The translations under genes were made by a program, and so were the position numbers. A DNA stretch of 64,000 nt, taken from the NCBI GenBank assembly GCA_029881795.1, contig JAOULX010000008.1:1-64000 (forward strand), in the 5' to 3' direction. Positions 36,796 through 46,300 of the stretch are shown piece by piece; position 1 is the stretch's first letter, and each line of letters starts with the position of its first letter. The DNA is from Gammaproteobacteria bacterium. Its GTDB lineage: Bacteria; Pseudomonadota; Gammaproteobacteria; SZUA-229. The notes beneath the pieces are model-generated. The model had not been told where the DNA came from, ran no database searches, and saw only the letters and a program-made list of their open reading frames with translations.

Positions 36796-38613
36796 ATGAA
36801 CAAGCCGAGTCTTTATAAAGTATTTGCAATCATTATCGCAGCTATTACATTTAACAGCGCCTGTTCCGACAAACCACTTGAAGCGCCTTCAGGGCCCGCC
36901 TTTGTCAAAAAAATTCCGCAAAACTGGTCCAGCTATCAAGCACAACAGACAGCAGACAAAGCCCGTTATATCCAGCAAAAACAAACGGCCTTTGACTGGT
37001 TCGCCGACTTTGCCTTTAGTGAAACCGATGGCACACCGTATATCGCGTTACGCCTGCTGCCAGTTATCGCACCGGAGTTATGGGGCAGCGCCGATAATTT
37101 TCTCGATGTCATCGGGCTGTTCAATGATCCGCGCCAAGGCGACTACCCGATGCCACGCGGCATTGGCATCAGCGCGTTAGCCAGCAACGACCCCGCAAGC
37201 CATGTCGATTACACCTCATTCACCTGCGCTGCCTGTCATATTGGGCGGCTAGAAAAAAGCAAAACCGAAACCCTTTATATTGATGGCGGCATTAATTCTG
37301 AATTTAATATTGTGCTATACCGGGTCAAGGTATATCAGACCCTGCAAAAAATCATCGGCACTGAAACCGACAAACTCAAACAACATCAGCTGATTATCAA
37401 CGCCTTTCTTGATGCGCTGCAAACAGCCCGTCAAAGTGACAGCCACTTTTTTTACCGCAACTATAAAAATTTTACGGCCGCGTATGAAAAAATCCAGATC
37501 GAATTATTCATCCGACATGCTGGAGAATTACTAAGCCGCTTTGCCGAACGTTCGATAGCAAACTACCAAGGCTATGGTGCCTTGCTCAACAAAAATTACA
37601 ACGGATTTCAGAGTCGATCATTACAGGGCTTTCCAGGCATGGCCGATGCCACCGGCATTTTTACCGTTAACTCATATAATGAAGCAAAAAAAGGTTTCTT
37701 TACTCAGTTCTTTGCCTCATTCGTTTTACCCGACTCGCCAGGCATTACCGACTTTATGTCGGTCTGGCAGCAGCAAGATCGAAAAGCACAATGGGACCCG
37801 TCGCATAAATCTCTGATCAATGGCGGCGGTCAGTGGAATGGCAACATTCCTATCCCGATCTATCGCAATCTCGCCGCGCAGTCGACACTCGGCTTGTCGA
37901 ATATAGATATACGCGTGTCTGCCTTTGCCGAAGATTTACTTGATCAGCTACCGGCTTCTGTTTATCCGTTTGATGTCGACCTGAAACTGGCGGCAAAAGG
38001 TCAGGAACTGTTCACTGAAAACTGCGCACAGTGTCATCAGCCTCATAACGGCAAAGTCTATGATAATTTAAACCTCAACAAAGATCGCAGCTATGTCGTT
38101 AACTGGTTAATACGGCGTGGCGGCATCAGCGGCTTTAATGACACCTGTTCGGTACAGACCACTGTCAAAATCAAGGGCCAAACCATGCAACCCTGTGCCG
38201 AATTTGACGGTGTCTCGCTGGCCGGAAAAAAAGACCTGATCATCTCGCCTAATAACCAGCATCACGGCTACAACGCACGCCCACTAAGCGGCATCTGGGC
38301 GCAAGCGCCGTATTTGCATAATGGCTCGGTACCCACGGTTTATCACCTGCTGGTGCCTGACCAACGCCCTTCAAAATTTTATAAAAGTCGGCTGCAATAC
38401 GACCAGAAGCATCTCGGTTTTGCCTGGACAGCACCAACAGCCGAACAGCAAAAAACATCACATGCCTATGTGTTTGATAGCAACAGTTTTCCAGCCTTCA
38501 GCAATGCCGGTCACGACAGCGACATCACAGAAAACGGCCGGCATTATAAACTCGACTGGTCAGATGATCAGGCCGGAGCCATGGCAATTATCGAATACCT
38601 TAAAACCTTATAA
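36796..38613 (+). CDS. Di-haem c-type cytochrome, RoxA/fatty-acid-dioxygenase-like, paralogue 1
   Basis: A 605-residue precursor with a lipoprotein-like signal (ITFNSAC; the -3 position is Asn, so the lipobox is imperfect). ATG 36796 is used because AGAGGA lies eight bases upstream; ATG 36787 is directly on that site. Haem sites are C144-A-A-C-H148 and C410-A-Q-C-H414, and the C-terminal block is APYLHNGSVPTVYHLLVP. It is about as long as the 10S-dioxygenase and diol synthase of P. aeruginosa (PA2077/PA2078), which belong to the same broad family. It is closely similar to the next gene along its whole length (shared FNDxR, YIDGGINSEFN, LINGGGQWNG and LDWSDD blocks), indicating tandem duplication. 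Confidence 0.8.
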   Translation: MNKPSLYKVFAIIIAAITFNSACSDKPLEAPSGPAFVKKIPQNWSSYQAQQTADKARYIQQKQTAFDWFADFAFSETDGTPYIALRLLPVIAPELWGSADNFLDVIGLFNDPRQGDYPMPRGIGISALASNDPASHVDYTSFTCAACHIGRLEKSKTETLYIDGGINSEFNIVLYRVKVYQTLQKIIGTETDKLKQHQLIINAFLDALQTARQSDSHFFYRNYKNFTAAYEKIQIELFIRHAGELLSRFAERSIANYQGYGALLNKNYNGFQSRSLQGFPGMADATGIFTVNSYNEAKKGFFTQFFASFVLPDSPGITDFMSVWQQQDRKAQWDPSHKSLINGGGQWNGNIPIPIYRNLAAQSTLGLSNIDIRVSAFAEDLLDQLPASVYPFDVDLKLAAKGQELFTENCAQCHQPHNGKVYDNLNLNKDRSYVVNWLIRRGGISGFNDTCSVQTTVKIKGQTMQPCAEFDGVSLAGKKDLIISPNNQHHGYNARPLSGIWAQAPYLHNGSVPTVYHLLVPDQRPSKFYKSRLQYDQKHLGFAWTAPTAEQQKTSHAYVFDSNSFPAFSNAGHDSDITENGRHYKLDWSDDQAGAMAIIEYLKTL

Positions 38614-38658
38614 GCGCCATACTACAATCAATTTAAAAATAAAGTTACCGGAGTACTC

Positions 38659-40500
38659 ATGCTAAAACGTGCTTTAATGCTCACGCTTATTGTCTTACCC
38701 GTTATCGTTTTAGTTGGCTATGGCAAACTCAGTGGTTTGTTCCAAAGCCGCCTTAAAGCGCCTGAACCTCCGGCGGTTGTACAGCCAGTGCCCACTGACT
38801 GGCAGTCCACGCAACAGCAAAGGCGCACGGAGATTTCAGCGCACTTACAAAAACACCAGGAAAACTACGAACACTTTGCCAATTTCCCGGTCAGCAAAAC
38901 GCAGGGAATCCCGCTGATAGCGCTTAAACTACTGCCTAAACTCGCGCCCGAATTTTGGGGTGATGAAGACAACTTTCTTTCCGTAATGGGTTTATTCAAT
39001 GATGAACGATTACAAGGCTACCCGTTTCCACGCGGCATCGGTTTTACCAGCCTTGTTCGCGAACAACTAGATGCCGATATCGATTACGCCTCATTCACCT
39101 GTGGTGGCTGTCATATCGGTCGGCTGCGCCATGATGACGGTCATTACGAGTATCTCGATGGCGGCGTGAATTCAGAATTTAATGTGATTGGTTACCGCCT
39201 GCGTATTGTACAGACACTCAATAAACTCTACGGCAAAGAAACAGACCGAGAGAGAAAAAACAACATCATCATCGAAGCCATGCTGGCCGCACTGGACAGC
39301 ACGCACAGCCAAAATCCCAATTACTTTTATAACAACTATTCATATGGCGGTCGCAACTTTGACAGTAACTACGAGAGCAAACAGATTCTGTTATTTAAAC
39401 AAGATGCTGCCAACATCATCACGCAGTTTATACAACATCAGGAAACGGTTTATCAGGGCTGGCAGATTATTGCGAAAAAGCTCTACCCGAATATCGAACA
39501 ACGCATCAGCTCAGGTTTTGCCGGTATGGAAGATGCCATCGGTTTTAATGCCGCAGCCGTCTACCAGAATCTAAAAAGCGGCAGCTTAACGCAACTCGTT
39601 GCACCATTAGCCTTACCCAGATCGCACGGCGTGACGGATATCATGGTGGTATGGAATCAGGACACGCATGATCCGCGCTGGAACACAGACAAAACCCGCT
39701 TAATCAACGGCGGTGGCCAATGGAACGGACACATCCCGTTACCCATTTACAAAAACATTGCCGCACAAATCACGCTCGGCTTTGATGATATCGACATCAG
39801 CGTATCAGCACATTCAGAGCGGCTATTAAAAGACCTGCCAGCCGCCATATACCCGTTTGATGTCAATCTTGAACTGGCTCGCAAAGGTCAGGCACTGTTT
39901 GCAGAAAACTGCGCAGCCTGTCACCAACCCAACAACGGCAAAGTCTACACCCAGATGGGAACGGATATGGGCCGCGCAAAAGTCGCCGGCACCGTCATCA
40001 CCGTCGGCGCACAGTTAAGCTTTGCCGGTGACAAAAATTGCTCGCCAGACACCAGCATCGAACTCGAAGGCGCGCAGGTAAAACCCTGCGCCAGCTACCG
40101 TGGTGTCTCACTCAAAGACCAGAGTAAACAAGTCATGTTAGCGCCCAAAGTACACAACGGCTACAACGCCCTGCCACTGGTCGGCCTGTGGGCACAAGCT
40201 CCCTATCTGCACAACGGCTCCGTACCCACGCTCTACCACATGCTAGTGCCAGCAGAGCGCCCCGATGTGTTCGTAAAAAGTCGACTCGATTACGACACAA
40301 AAAATGTCGGCTTCAACTGGCAGCAAGACACCTGGAGCAATAAAAAAGAAGGCTATCTGTATAACACCACCGCCTCACCGGCCACCAGTCATGCTGGCCA
40401 CGACCACGACATCACAGAAAATGGAAGGACTTACAAACTTGACTGGAGTGATGACAAACCTAGCGCATGGGCTTTGATAGAATATTTGAAAACACTGTGA
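38659..40500 (+). CDS. Di-haem c-type cytochrome, RoxA/fatty-acid-dioxygenase-like, paralogue 2
   Basis: A 613-residue protein with an N-terminal hydrophobic helix (LMLTLIVLPVIVLVGYG), probably an uncleaved anchor or signal. Haem sites are C148-G-G-C-H152 and C418-A-A-C-H422; the C-terminal block is APYLHNGSVPTLYHMLVP. It differs from its upstream paralogue at the first haem motif (CGGCH against CAACH) and in anchoring (helix against lipoprotein-like signal), which suggests separate roles, such as dioxygenase and isomerase/diol synthase, in one pathway. It is the last gene of the operon; a REP-like inverted pair follows. Confidence 0.8.
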   Translation: MLKRALMLTLIVLPVIVLVGYGKLSGLFQSRLKAPEPPAVVQPVPTDWQSTQQQRRTEISAHLQKHQENYEHFANFPVSKTQGIPLIALKLLPKLAPEFWGDEDNFLSVMGLFNDERLQGYPFPRGIGFTSLVREQLDADIDYASFTCGGCHIGRLRHDDGHYEYLDGGVNSEFNVIGYRLRIVQTLNKLYGKETDRERKNNIIIEAMLAALDSTHSQNPNYFYNNYSYGGRNFDSNYESKQILLFKQDAANIITQFIQHQETVYQGWQIIAKKLYPNIEQRISSGFAGMEDAIGFNAAAVYQNLKSGSLTQLVAPLALPRSHGVTDIMVVWNQDTHDPRWNTDKTRLINGGGQWNGHIPLPIYKNIAAQITLGFDDIDISVSAHSERLLKDLPAAIYPFDVNLELARKGQALFAENCAACHQPNNGKVYTQMGTDMGRAKVAGTVITVGAQLSFAGDKNCSPDTSIELEGAQVKPCASYRGVSLKDQSKQVMLAPKVHNGYNALPLVGLWAQAPYLHNGSVPTLYHMLVPAERPDVFVKSRLDYDTKNVGFNWQQDTWSNKKEGYLYNTTASPATSHAGHDHDITENGRTYKLDWSDDKPSAWALIEYLKTL

Positions 40501-40528
40501 CCTGACCCAAGCTTGCAGGTAACAGAAT

Positions 40529-40663
40529 GTAGGTTGGTGCTGTGGAACGAACCCCAACACTAACCAAACCAAAAGCAGGTTGATTTATTATGGCACTGCA
40601 ATAAATACTTTGGCTTTATTTGTCTCTATTTGTTGGGGTTTGAAAACGCTCACCCCAACTTAC
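40529..40663. repeat. Inverted pair of REP-like units
   Basis: A forward unit at 40529-40558 begins GTAGGTTGG and ends GAACGAACCCCAAC. An inverted unit at 40632-40663 begins GTTGGGGTTT and ends CACCCCAACTTAC. The arms AACCCCAAC (40550-40558) and GTTGGGGTT (40632-40640) can pair. The same two-unit arrangement sits inside hsdM at 51227-51304. It lies between convergent genes and may also stop transcription. Confidence 0.8.
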
Positions 40664-40701
40664 TTTCTAGCTGTTAAGCAGTAACAACCATCACCAGCCT
40701 G

Positions 40702-41406
40702 TCAATGCAGACAGCACTTTTTATATTTCTTACCACTGCCGCAGGGGCACGGCTCGTTTCGACCAATACGAGGCTCTGTTCTATGCACAGGGGTTTGTAC
40801 GGCTAGGTCATCCTTACGCCTGGCTAACCAATAAGCATGAATATCACAAGCATTAAGTGGAATATTTCTTTGCAGGTTTTCGATCTCTTTTCCGTTATAT
40901 GTTTCATGGGTGCTAGCAGCCGCATCGCCAGCAAAAGCCTTGATCGGCGTTAATAAAATCTGCATGTCAATGTGATCCATCTCCCACTGTTGAGCAGCCA
41001 TTGCCACACCTCTCATGTAACCCTCACACCACTCATCAACAATGGTATAGGTTTTACCATCAACTACCCGCTCTAAAAAAAGTGCTTCAAAATTATCAGG
41101 CTGTGTCATTAGCGTTGTAGCGATGCTATTCATGTGTTGCATCATTAATGATAGAACACTTTGTAGCGATGCCTCATCTTCCCATTCGGGCGGAAAATCT
41201 CCCCACATTACTGGCAACCACTCCGAGGGGGGGATCATCACAGGCCCGCTCACTATGGCAGTAAAAAAGCCATCCATTTCAGACACACATAACACGCCTT
41301 CATCCGCATCCAGATCAACGTCAGCGTTCTCATCAAAACGGCTTAGCAGGAATTCATCCAGTAAATCCAGCTCCTCGTCACTCAAATATTCAAAACTATT
41401 TTTCAT
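40702..41406 (-). CDS. UPF0149 (YecA/YgfB-like) protein with C-terminal SEC-C zinc motif
   Basis: A 234-residue protein from ATG 41406 ([20 protein letters not shown]); the frame continues to 41460 but without family similarity. The N-terminal part has the UPF0149 pattern ([20 protein letters not shown], then [12 protein letters not shown]). The C-terminus is a SEC-C motif, [17 protein letters not shown], as in SecA, which binds zinc and can contact SecB or ribosomes. YecA has been reported as a SecA-paralogous zinc protein; the exact role here is unknown. A single gene. Confidence 0.85.
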   Translation of the reverse strand: MKNSFEYLSDEELDLLDEFLLSRFDENADVDLDADEGVLCVSEMDGFFTAIVSGPVMIPPSEWLPVMWGDFPPEWEDEASLQSVLSLMMQHMNSIATTLMTQPDNFEALFLERVVDGKTYTIVDEWCEGYMRGVAMAAQQWEMDHIDMQILLTPIKAFAGDAAASTHETYNGKEIENLQRNIPLNACDIHAYWLARRKDDLAVQTPVHRTEPRIGRNEPCPCGSGKKYKKCCLH

Positions 41407-41655
41407 AATATAAGACCAATAAACGCTTGCAACAGTACATAAGCTGGAGATCAGGAACAAACCACAACATCAGCACTATAAAGCTTCCTCATTTACATCT
41501 ACAGGTTACAACCTGAAAAATACAGAAGTCTGAAATTCAGCCCTTCACCTCAAATACAACATTAAATAGTCATATAAACAAAACTTACAACATAGAACAG
41601 TCTTCTTAAGATCGGTATCCACGCAAGACACGCAAGACAATATTATCTGTAACTT

Positions 41656-42162
41656 TTAATACGAATCTAACATCTCCGGCTTAAATAAATCTGTTGATAA
41701 AGATAAACCGGCTTTATTCATGCGCTGATCGTTTGCCGCAATCAACAACTCCAAATCTTCAATTGTAATGGTATTGTCATCTAACTCATAAAGCTGTTTA
41801 GAACCGCGATACATAAAGTTCATAATTATCATCGCCTCTTTATCATCCTTCTCAATAGCCGGCTTAAGCTTCGGTTGCTTGCGCTGTATTTTATTTAACT
41901 GTTGCTTTAAATCCCACACATACACCACTTCCGTCATATACGGGTGATAGCGGTACTTATTGACCACAAAAACCACAATACCAGCAGATACGGCAACAGC
42001 AGCCATTATGTGATAAAAATGCGAAGCCTCTGGTGTGCTAAAAACATAAATAAACAGCGCCGAATTAATCTGTGCAATAACAATCAAAGCCACAGCCATA
42101 CAAATCATGACAACGTTAAGGTGCTTACGATAACGCGCCTTGTCGATTTCTTTTAACTTCAT
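41656..42162 (-). CDS. DUF3087 family membrane protein
   Basis: A 168-residue protein from ATG 42162 (MKLKEIDKARYRKHLN); the longer frame begins with TTG and adds four residues. GGA lies seven bases upstream of the ATG. Two membrane helices (VVMICMAVALIVIAQINSAL and a second near residues 52-72) are followed by a soluble helical domain of about 95 residues. I recognise it as DUF3087, restricted largely to gammaproteobacteria and of unknown function. Confidence 0.7.
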   Translation of the reverse strand: MKLKEIDKARYRKHLNVVMICMAVALIVIAQINSALFIYVFSTPEASHFYHIMAAVAVSAGIVVFVVNKYRYHPYMTEVVYVWDLKQQLNKIQRKQPKLKPAIEKDDKEAMIIMNFMYRGSKQLYELDDNTITIEDLELLIAANDQRMNKAGLSLSTDLFKPEMLDSY

Positions 42163-42279
42163 AGAAGAATCCAAATAAAAACCAAAATCAGAACATACCC
42201 GTGCATTTTAACTCAGAGTTTAGATATTAGTTAGGAAAAAATTGCCGATATTATGGAGCCGACATATTGACAGGTGTTG

Positions 42280-42358
42280 GAAATATCAAACTAAGTCAGA
42301 TAACAGTTAGTTTGTATTGGCTAAAGTTTAACCCCTCCGTCACCTTTGATAAATTTAT
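42280..42358 (+). repeat. Imperfect direct repeat, copy A (upstream of the 42459 gene)
   Basis: It starts GAAATATCAAAC, continues CAGTTAG, TATTGG and TAAAGTTTAA, and reaches the block CCTCCG near 42335. A copy with small gaps is at 43156-43225, on the other side of the hypothetical gene. Confidence 0.55.
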
Positions 42359-42458
42359 AAATGATTCGATGATTTATTTTATACTAGAATAGTAGTATAT
42401 AGAGCTTTAGCAACTATAACAGTGACGATAAGCATTGATAATCAGGACAGTAGCCATA

Positions 42459-42977
42459 ATGAACCCGTTTCAGGAATTTTTAAACACACTTTCAGATGAA
42501 ACGCTTTCTGATTTAGAATCAGGAAAACTGCATATTTCCGTTGACGATAACAGTTACATTACAAGCACCAGTGGTGTGTCGATCAGTCAATACCAGAAGA
42601 ATATCTCTGAAAATATAAAACAACTATTAATAGATAATCAGGACTCGATTCTTCAACAATTATATAAAACATACCCATTGTGCCGAAAAGAATTTGATTT
42701 TCAAGCTCAACAACTAATCATGCAATCTCAAGCCGAAAGTTTTTGCAGTCATGGTTCCATGCCGAACAAACAAGCATTGTTCATAGATGGCAACTTTCTT
42801 GCTGTCGTCGGCTCAACCGATGCCCGATACAAATATGGCTACTATTGCCAGCACGAAGACAACTTAAATCAGCAAGAAGCTAAACAGGCCGTTATTAAAT
42901 GGCTCGAGTCTGGACAAGCTTATGAAGACTACCGCGTTAAAACACATTGTCGATATATTTGCGGGACTTCACTCTGA
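42459..42977 (+). CDS. Hypothetical protein, unrecognised
   Basis: A 172-residue protein from ATG 42459 (MNPFQEFLNTLSDETLSDLE); the frame opens with TTG eight codons earlier. It is soluble, with no signal or membrane helix. A middle segment reads YKTYPLCRKEFDFQAQQLIM, and the second half has several His and Cys residues (SFCSHGSM, YYCQHEDN, KTHCRYICG) that could bind metal but form no known motif. The upstream region is AT-rich and the gene stands alone, flanked by imperfect direct repeats (42280-42358 and 43156-43225). I cannot assign a function; coding nature is supported by length and normal composition. Confidence 0.6.
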   Translation: MNPFQEFLNTLSDETLSDLESGKLHISVDDNSYITSTSGVSISQYQKNISENIKQLLIDNQDSILQQLYKTYPLCRKEFDFQAQQLIMQSQAESFCSHGSMPNKQALFIDGNFLAVVGSTDARYKYGYYCQHEDNLNQQEAKQAVIKWLESGQAYEDYRVKTHCRYICGTSL

Positions 42978-43300
42978 GTAAAGTATATTCTACTCACTCT
43001 TAAGAAAACACAACGGAAAAATAAGGCAACAATACTGTAGTCAATCTTATCATTTCAGGAGTCCTTCAATCAGCAGCTAACAAGGAAGCTAATTTGATTT
43101 CCCAACTGATACAACTCAATTTTGATTTACGTGATACATAAGCGGTCGCGTTTCAGAAATATCAAACGAAATCAGTTAGTATTGGTTAAAATTTAATTCC
43201 TCCGCTGGCTTTTATTAATTTACGCTGTAACAGTAGATATTAAATTTCATTAACTCACTCTCTACAGCAGGGATACAATATTGCTTTTTCCTTAACGGCT
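42978..43300. other. Intergenic region before hsdR
   Basis: 323 bp without a convincing gene on either strand. It contains copy B of the direct repeat (43156-43225). No clear terminator for hsdR is visible near its stop at 43301. Confidence 0.5.
43156..43225 (+). repeat. Imperfect direct repeat, copy B
   Basis: It matches 42280-42358: GAAATATCAAAC, then CAGTTAG, TATTGGTTAAAATTTAA, CCTCCG and TTAATTTA, with two short gaps relative to copy A. The pair brackets the hypothetical gene at 42459. Confidence 0.55.
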
Positions 43301-46300
43301 TTACATACTCCAGCTATAACTGAGCGCCTCCGCCTGTCTCAAACACAAATCAATGGCCTCATCAGCCCCATCTGGTGGGTATTTCCATTTACGTAATGCA
43401 CGTCTTACTAAATTACGTAGTTTTGCTCTAACACTATCGCGCACCTGCCAGTCAACGGTTGTGCTTTTACGCAACTGTTCGGTAACGTATTTAGCCAGTT
43501 CACGTAGATTATTATCGCCTAATTCACGTACAGCCGATTCATTTTGAACAAGCGCTCTGTAAAAGGCAATTTCATCGGGGTTAAGCCCCAGCTTATCAGC
43601 CGCATTTAAGTCAGCTTCCATTTCTTTGGCTAAGGCGATCAGCTCTTCAATAACCTGTGCGGTTTCGATGGCACGGTTATGGTATTTACGCAATGTTTCC
43701 ATTATGCGATCTGAGTATTTCTTCTCCGAGACCACATCGGTTTTCATGCGGGCTTTGATTTCATCTCGCAATAGCTTTTCTAACAATTCCATTGCCAGAT
43801 TACGCTGCGGCATGTTTTTAACGTCTTCTAAAAACTCATCGGAGAGTAAACCGATATTGGGCTTTTCCAGCCCTACCATATCGAACACATCAGACACACC
43901 ATCGGCAATGATCGCATTATCAATAATCTGTTTTAAGGCAGAATTCTTTTCTTCGTCGGTGCGTCGTTTATCAATACTGGTAAATTTACTAATGGCAGAT
44001 TTCACAGCTGACAGAAATGCAATTTCTTTTTTAAGGCCATCGGCTTCATCCATAGTTCCGCATAATGTATAGGCTTTAGAAATCGCAGCCATCACATCAA
44101 GGAAACGTTTTTTGCCATCTTCAAGCCCTAAGACATGATTCATGGCACCAGGCAATAGCTGTAAGGCTTTTGTTTCATACCCACTGTAATCAAAGCCATG
44201 CATCATGCCATGAACCACATCCATCTTTTCTAGCAGAATCGCATAGGCTTCTCGGGTATCTAATGTCGGCGCACCTTTACCTTTAGAATCGGTATAGGTT
44301 TTCAAGGCATGCTTTAATTCACTAGCTATACCTATGTAGTCCACCACCAGACCACCCGGTTTATCTTTGAACACCCGGTTAACCCTGGCAATCGCCTGCA
44401 TCAGGTTATGGCCTTTCATGGGCTTGTCGATATACATGGTATGACAGTTAGGTGCATCAAAGCCGGTCAGCCACATATCGCGCACAATCACTAACTGCAA
44501 AGGGTCATTCACATCTTTAAAGCGTTTTTCGAATAACTTTTTAGTTTCTTTGTTGTAGATATGCGGTTGCAACTTAGATTTGTCGGATGCCGACCCCGTC
44601 ATCACGATCTTAATCGCGCCTTTATGGGTATCGGTATCATGCCATTCGGGCTTGATGGCAACGATGGCGTTGTACATATCCACACAGATTTCACGGCTCA
44701 TGCAAACAATCATGCCTTTACCGGGCATTGCAGCAATGCGCTTTTCAAAATGCTCGACTAAATCTTTACCCACCAGCTGCATACGCGGTTCACTGCCAAC
44801 CAGTTTTTCTAAAGCCGCCCATTTAGATTTGGTGCTTTCACGGGTGGCAACGTCTTCTTCATCTTCAATGACTTCATCAACTTCGTCATTCAGCGCTTCC
44901 ATTTCTGCCTGATTAATATCGAGCTTGGCTAAGCGTGATTCGTAATAGATAGGAACAGTCGCCCCATCGTCAACCGCATCCTGAATATCATAGATTGAGA
45001 CATAATCACCAAACACGGCACGGGTGTCTTTGTCTTCAGCGGAAATCGGTGTGCCGGTGAAACCAATAAACGATGCTTGCGGTAACGCATCGCGCATGTG
45101 TTTAGAGTAACCAAAGGTGTATTGGCCTGTCTTACTATTGAGCTTGGCTTTATCACCATATTGGCTTCGGTGCGCTTCATCACTGACCACAACAATATTA
45201 TGACGATTGCTTAAAACTGGGTGTGCGGTTTCATCTCCTAACAAAGCAAACTTTTGAACCGTGGTGAAAATAATGCCACCTGACTGGCGCGAAGCTAAAA
45301 TATCACGCAAATCATCACGGTCACTGGCTTGTACCGGTGTTTGTTTTAAAGTTTCTGCTGCCATGCTAAAGGTATTGAATAACTGGCCATCTAAGTCATT
45401 ACGGTCAGTCACCACTACAATGGTTGGGTTATTCATTTCCGGCTGCGCTAATAGTTTACCGGCATAACAGACCATCGAAATCGACTTACCCGAACCTTGG
45501 GTATGCCAGACCACCCCCGCCTTACCAGAACCGGGCTCGACCTTGTCAGCATAATTAGCACGCTGCTCACCTGCACCTTGTTTTTGTGCCGCAATAACTG
45601 TGGCCTTTACCGCTTCACGCACAGCATGGAACTGGTGATAACCGGCAATCTTTTTAATCGGCACATCACCATCTTGTTCAAACAAGATAAAGTAGTGAAT
45701 GTAATCTAAAAATAACTCAGGCTTAAAGAAGCCTTTAACAAGAGTTTCTAATCGATATTCAAATACCGGCTTATCATCTTCATGTTCAATCGTTCGCCAG
45801 GGCAAAAAACGTTCTTTGTTTGCTGTAAGCGAGCCTACTCTGGCATTTAAACCATCACTTACGACCAAGGCTTCGTTGTACACAAATAAATCGGGCGTTT
45901 CATCTTTATAGGTTTGCAATTGTTGATAAGCCGACCAAATATCCGCACTTTCATCTGCCGGGTTTTTCAGTTCAATTACCGACAGAGGTATGCCATTAAC
46001 AAACACAATCACATCAGGACGTCGATTCCCTTTACTGCCGGTAATAGTGTATTGATTAACAACTAAGAATTGATTGTTATCGACATTACTGAAATCGATC
46101 AGCTGTACGTAATCTGTTTTATCAACTGTTTTACCATCATTGACATCAACCTTAAATTCAACCTTTACCCCTTCCAGTAAAAACTGGTGAAAGGCTTTAT
46201 TGCTTTTAATCAGTACAGGGGTTTCAGGCTTGGCGATTTGCTGGGCGACGGTTTCGAGCGTAGTAACGGGAATATGTGGATTAATGATTTGTAATTGGTG

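Noticed and set aside
33216-40500. The di-haem proteins as ordinary cytochrome c peroxidases (CcpA/MacA)
   Set aside because: They are about twice the length of CcpA and carry the APYLHNGSVPT block of the RoxA-like family; no direct evidence for H2O2 detoxification.
40529-40663. Possible CRISPR-like array of the GTAGGTTGG units
   Set aside because: Only two units, in inverted orientation, with no regular spacers and no cas genes; fits REP/BIME elements better.
41621-41638. Tandem 9-bp repeat ACGCAAGAC x2 as a possible iteron or operator
   Set aside because: Only two copies and no nearby replication or regulator gene; likely chance.
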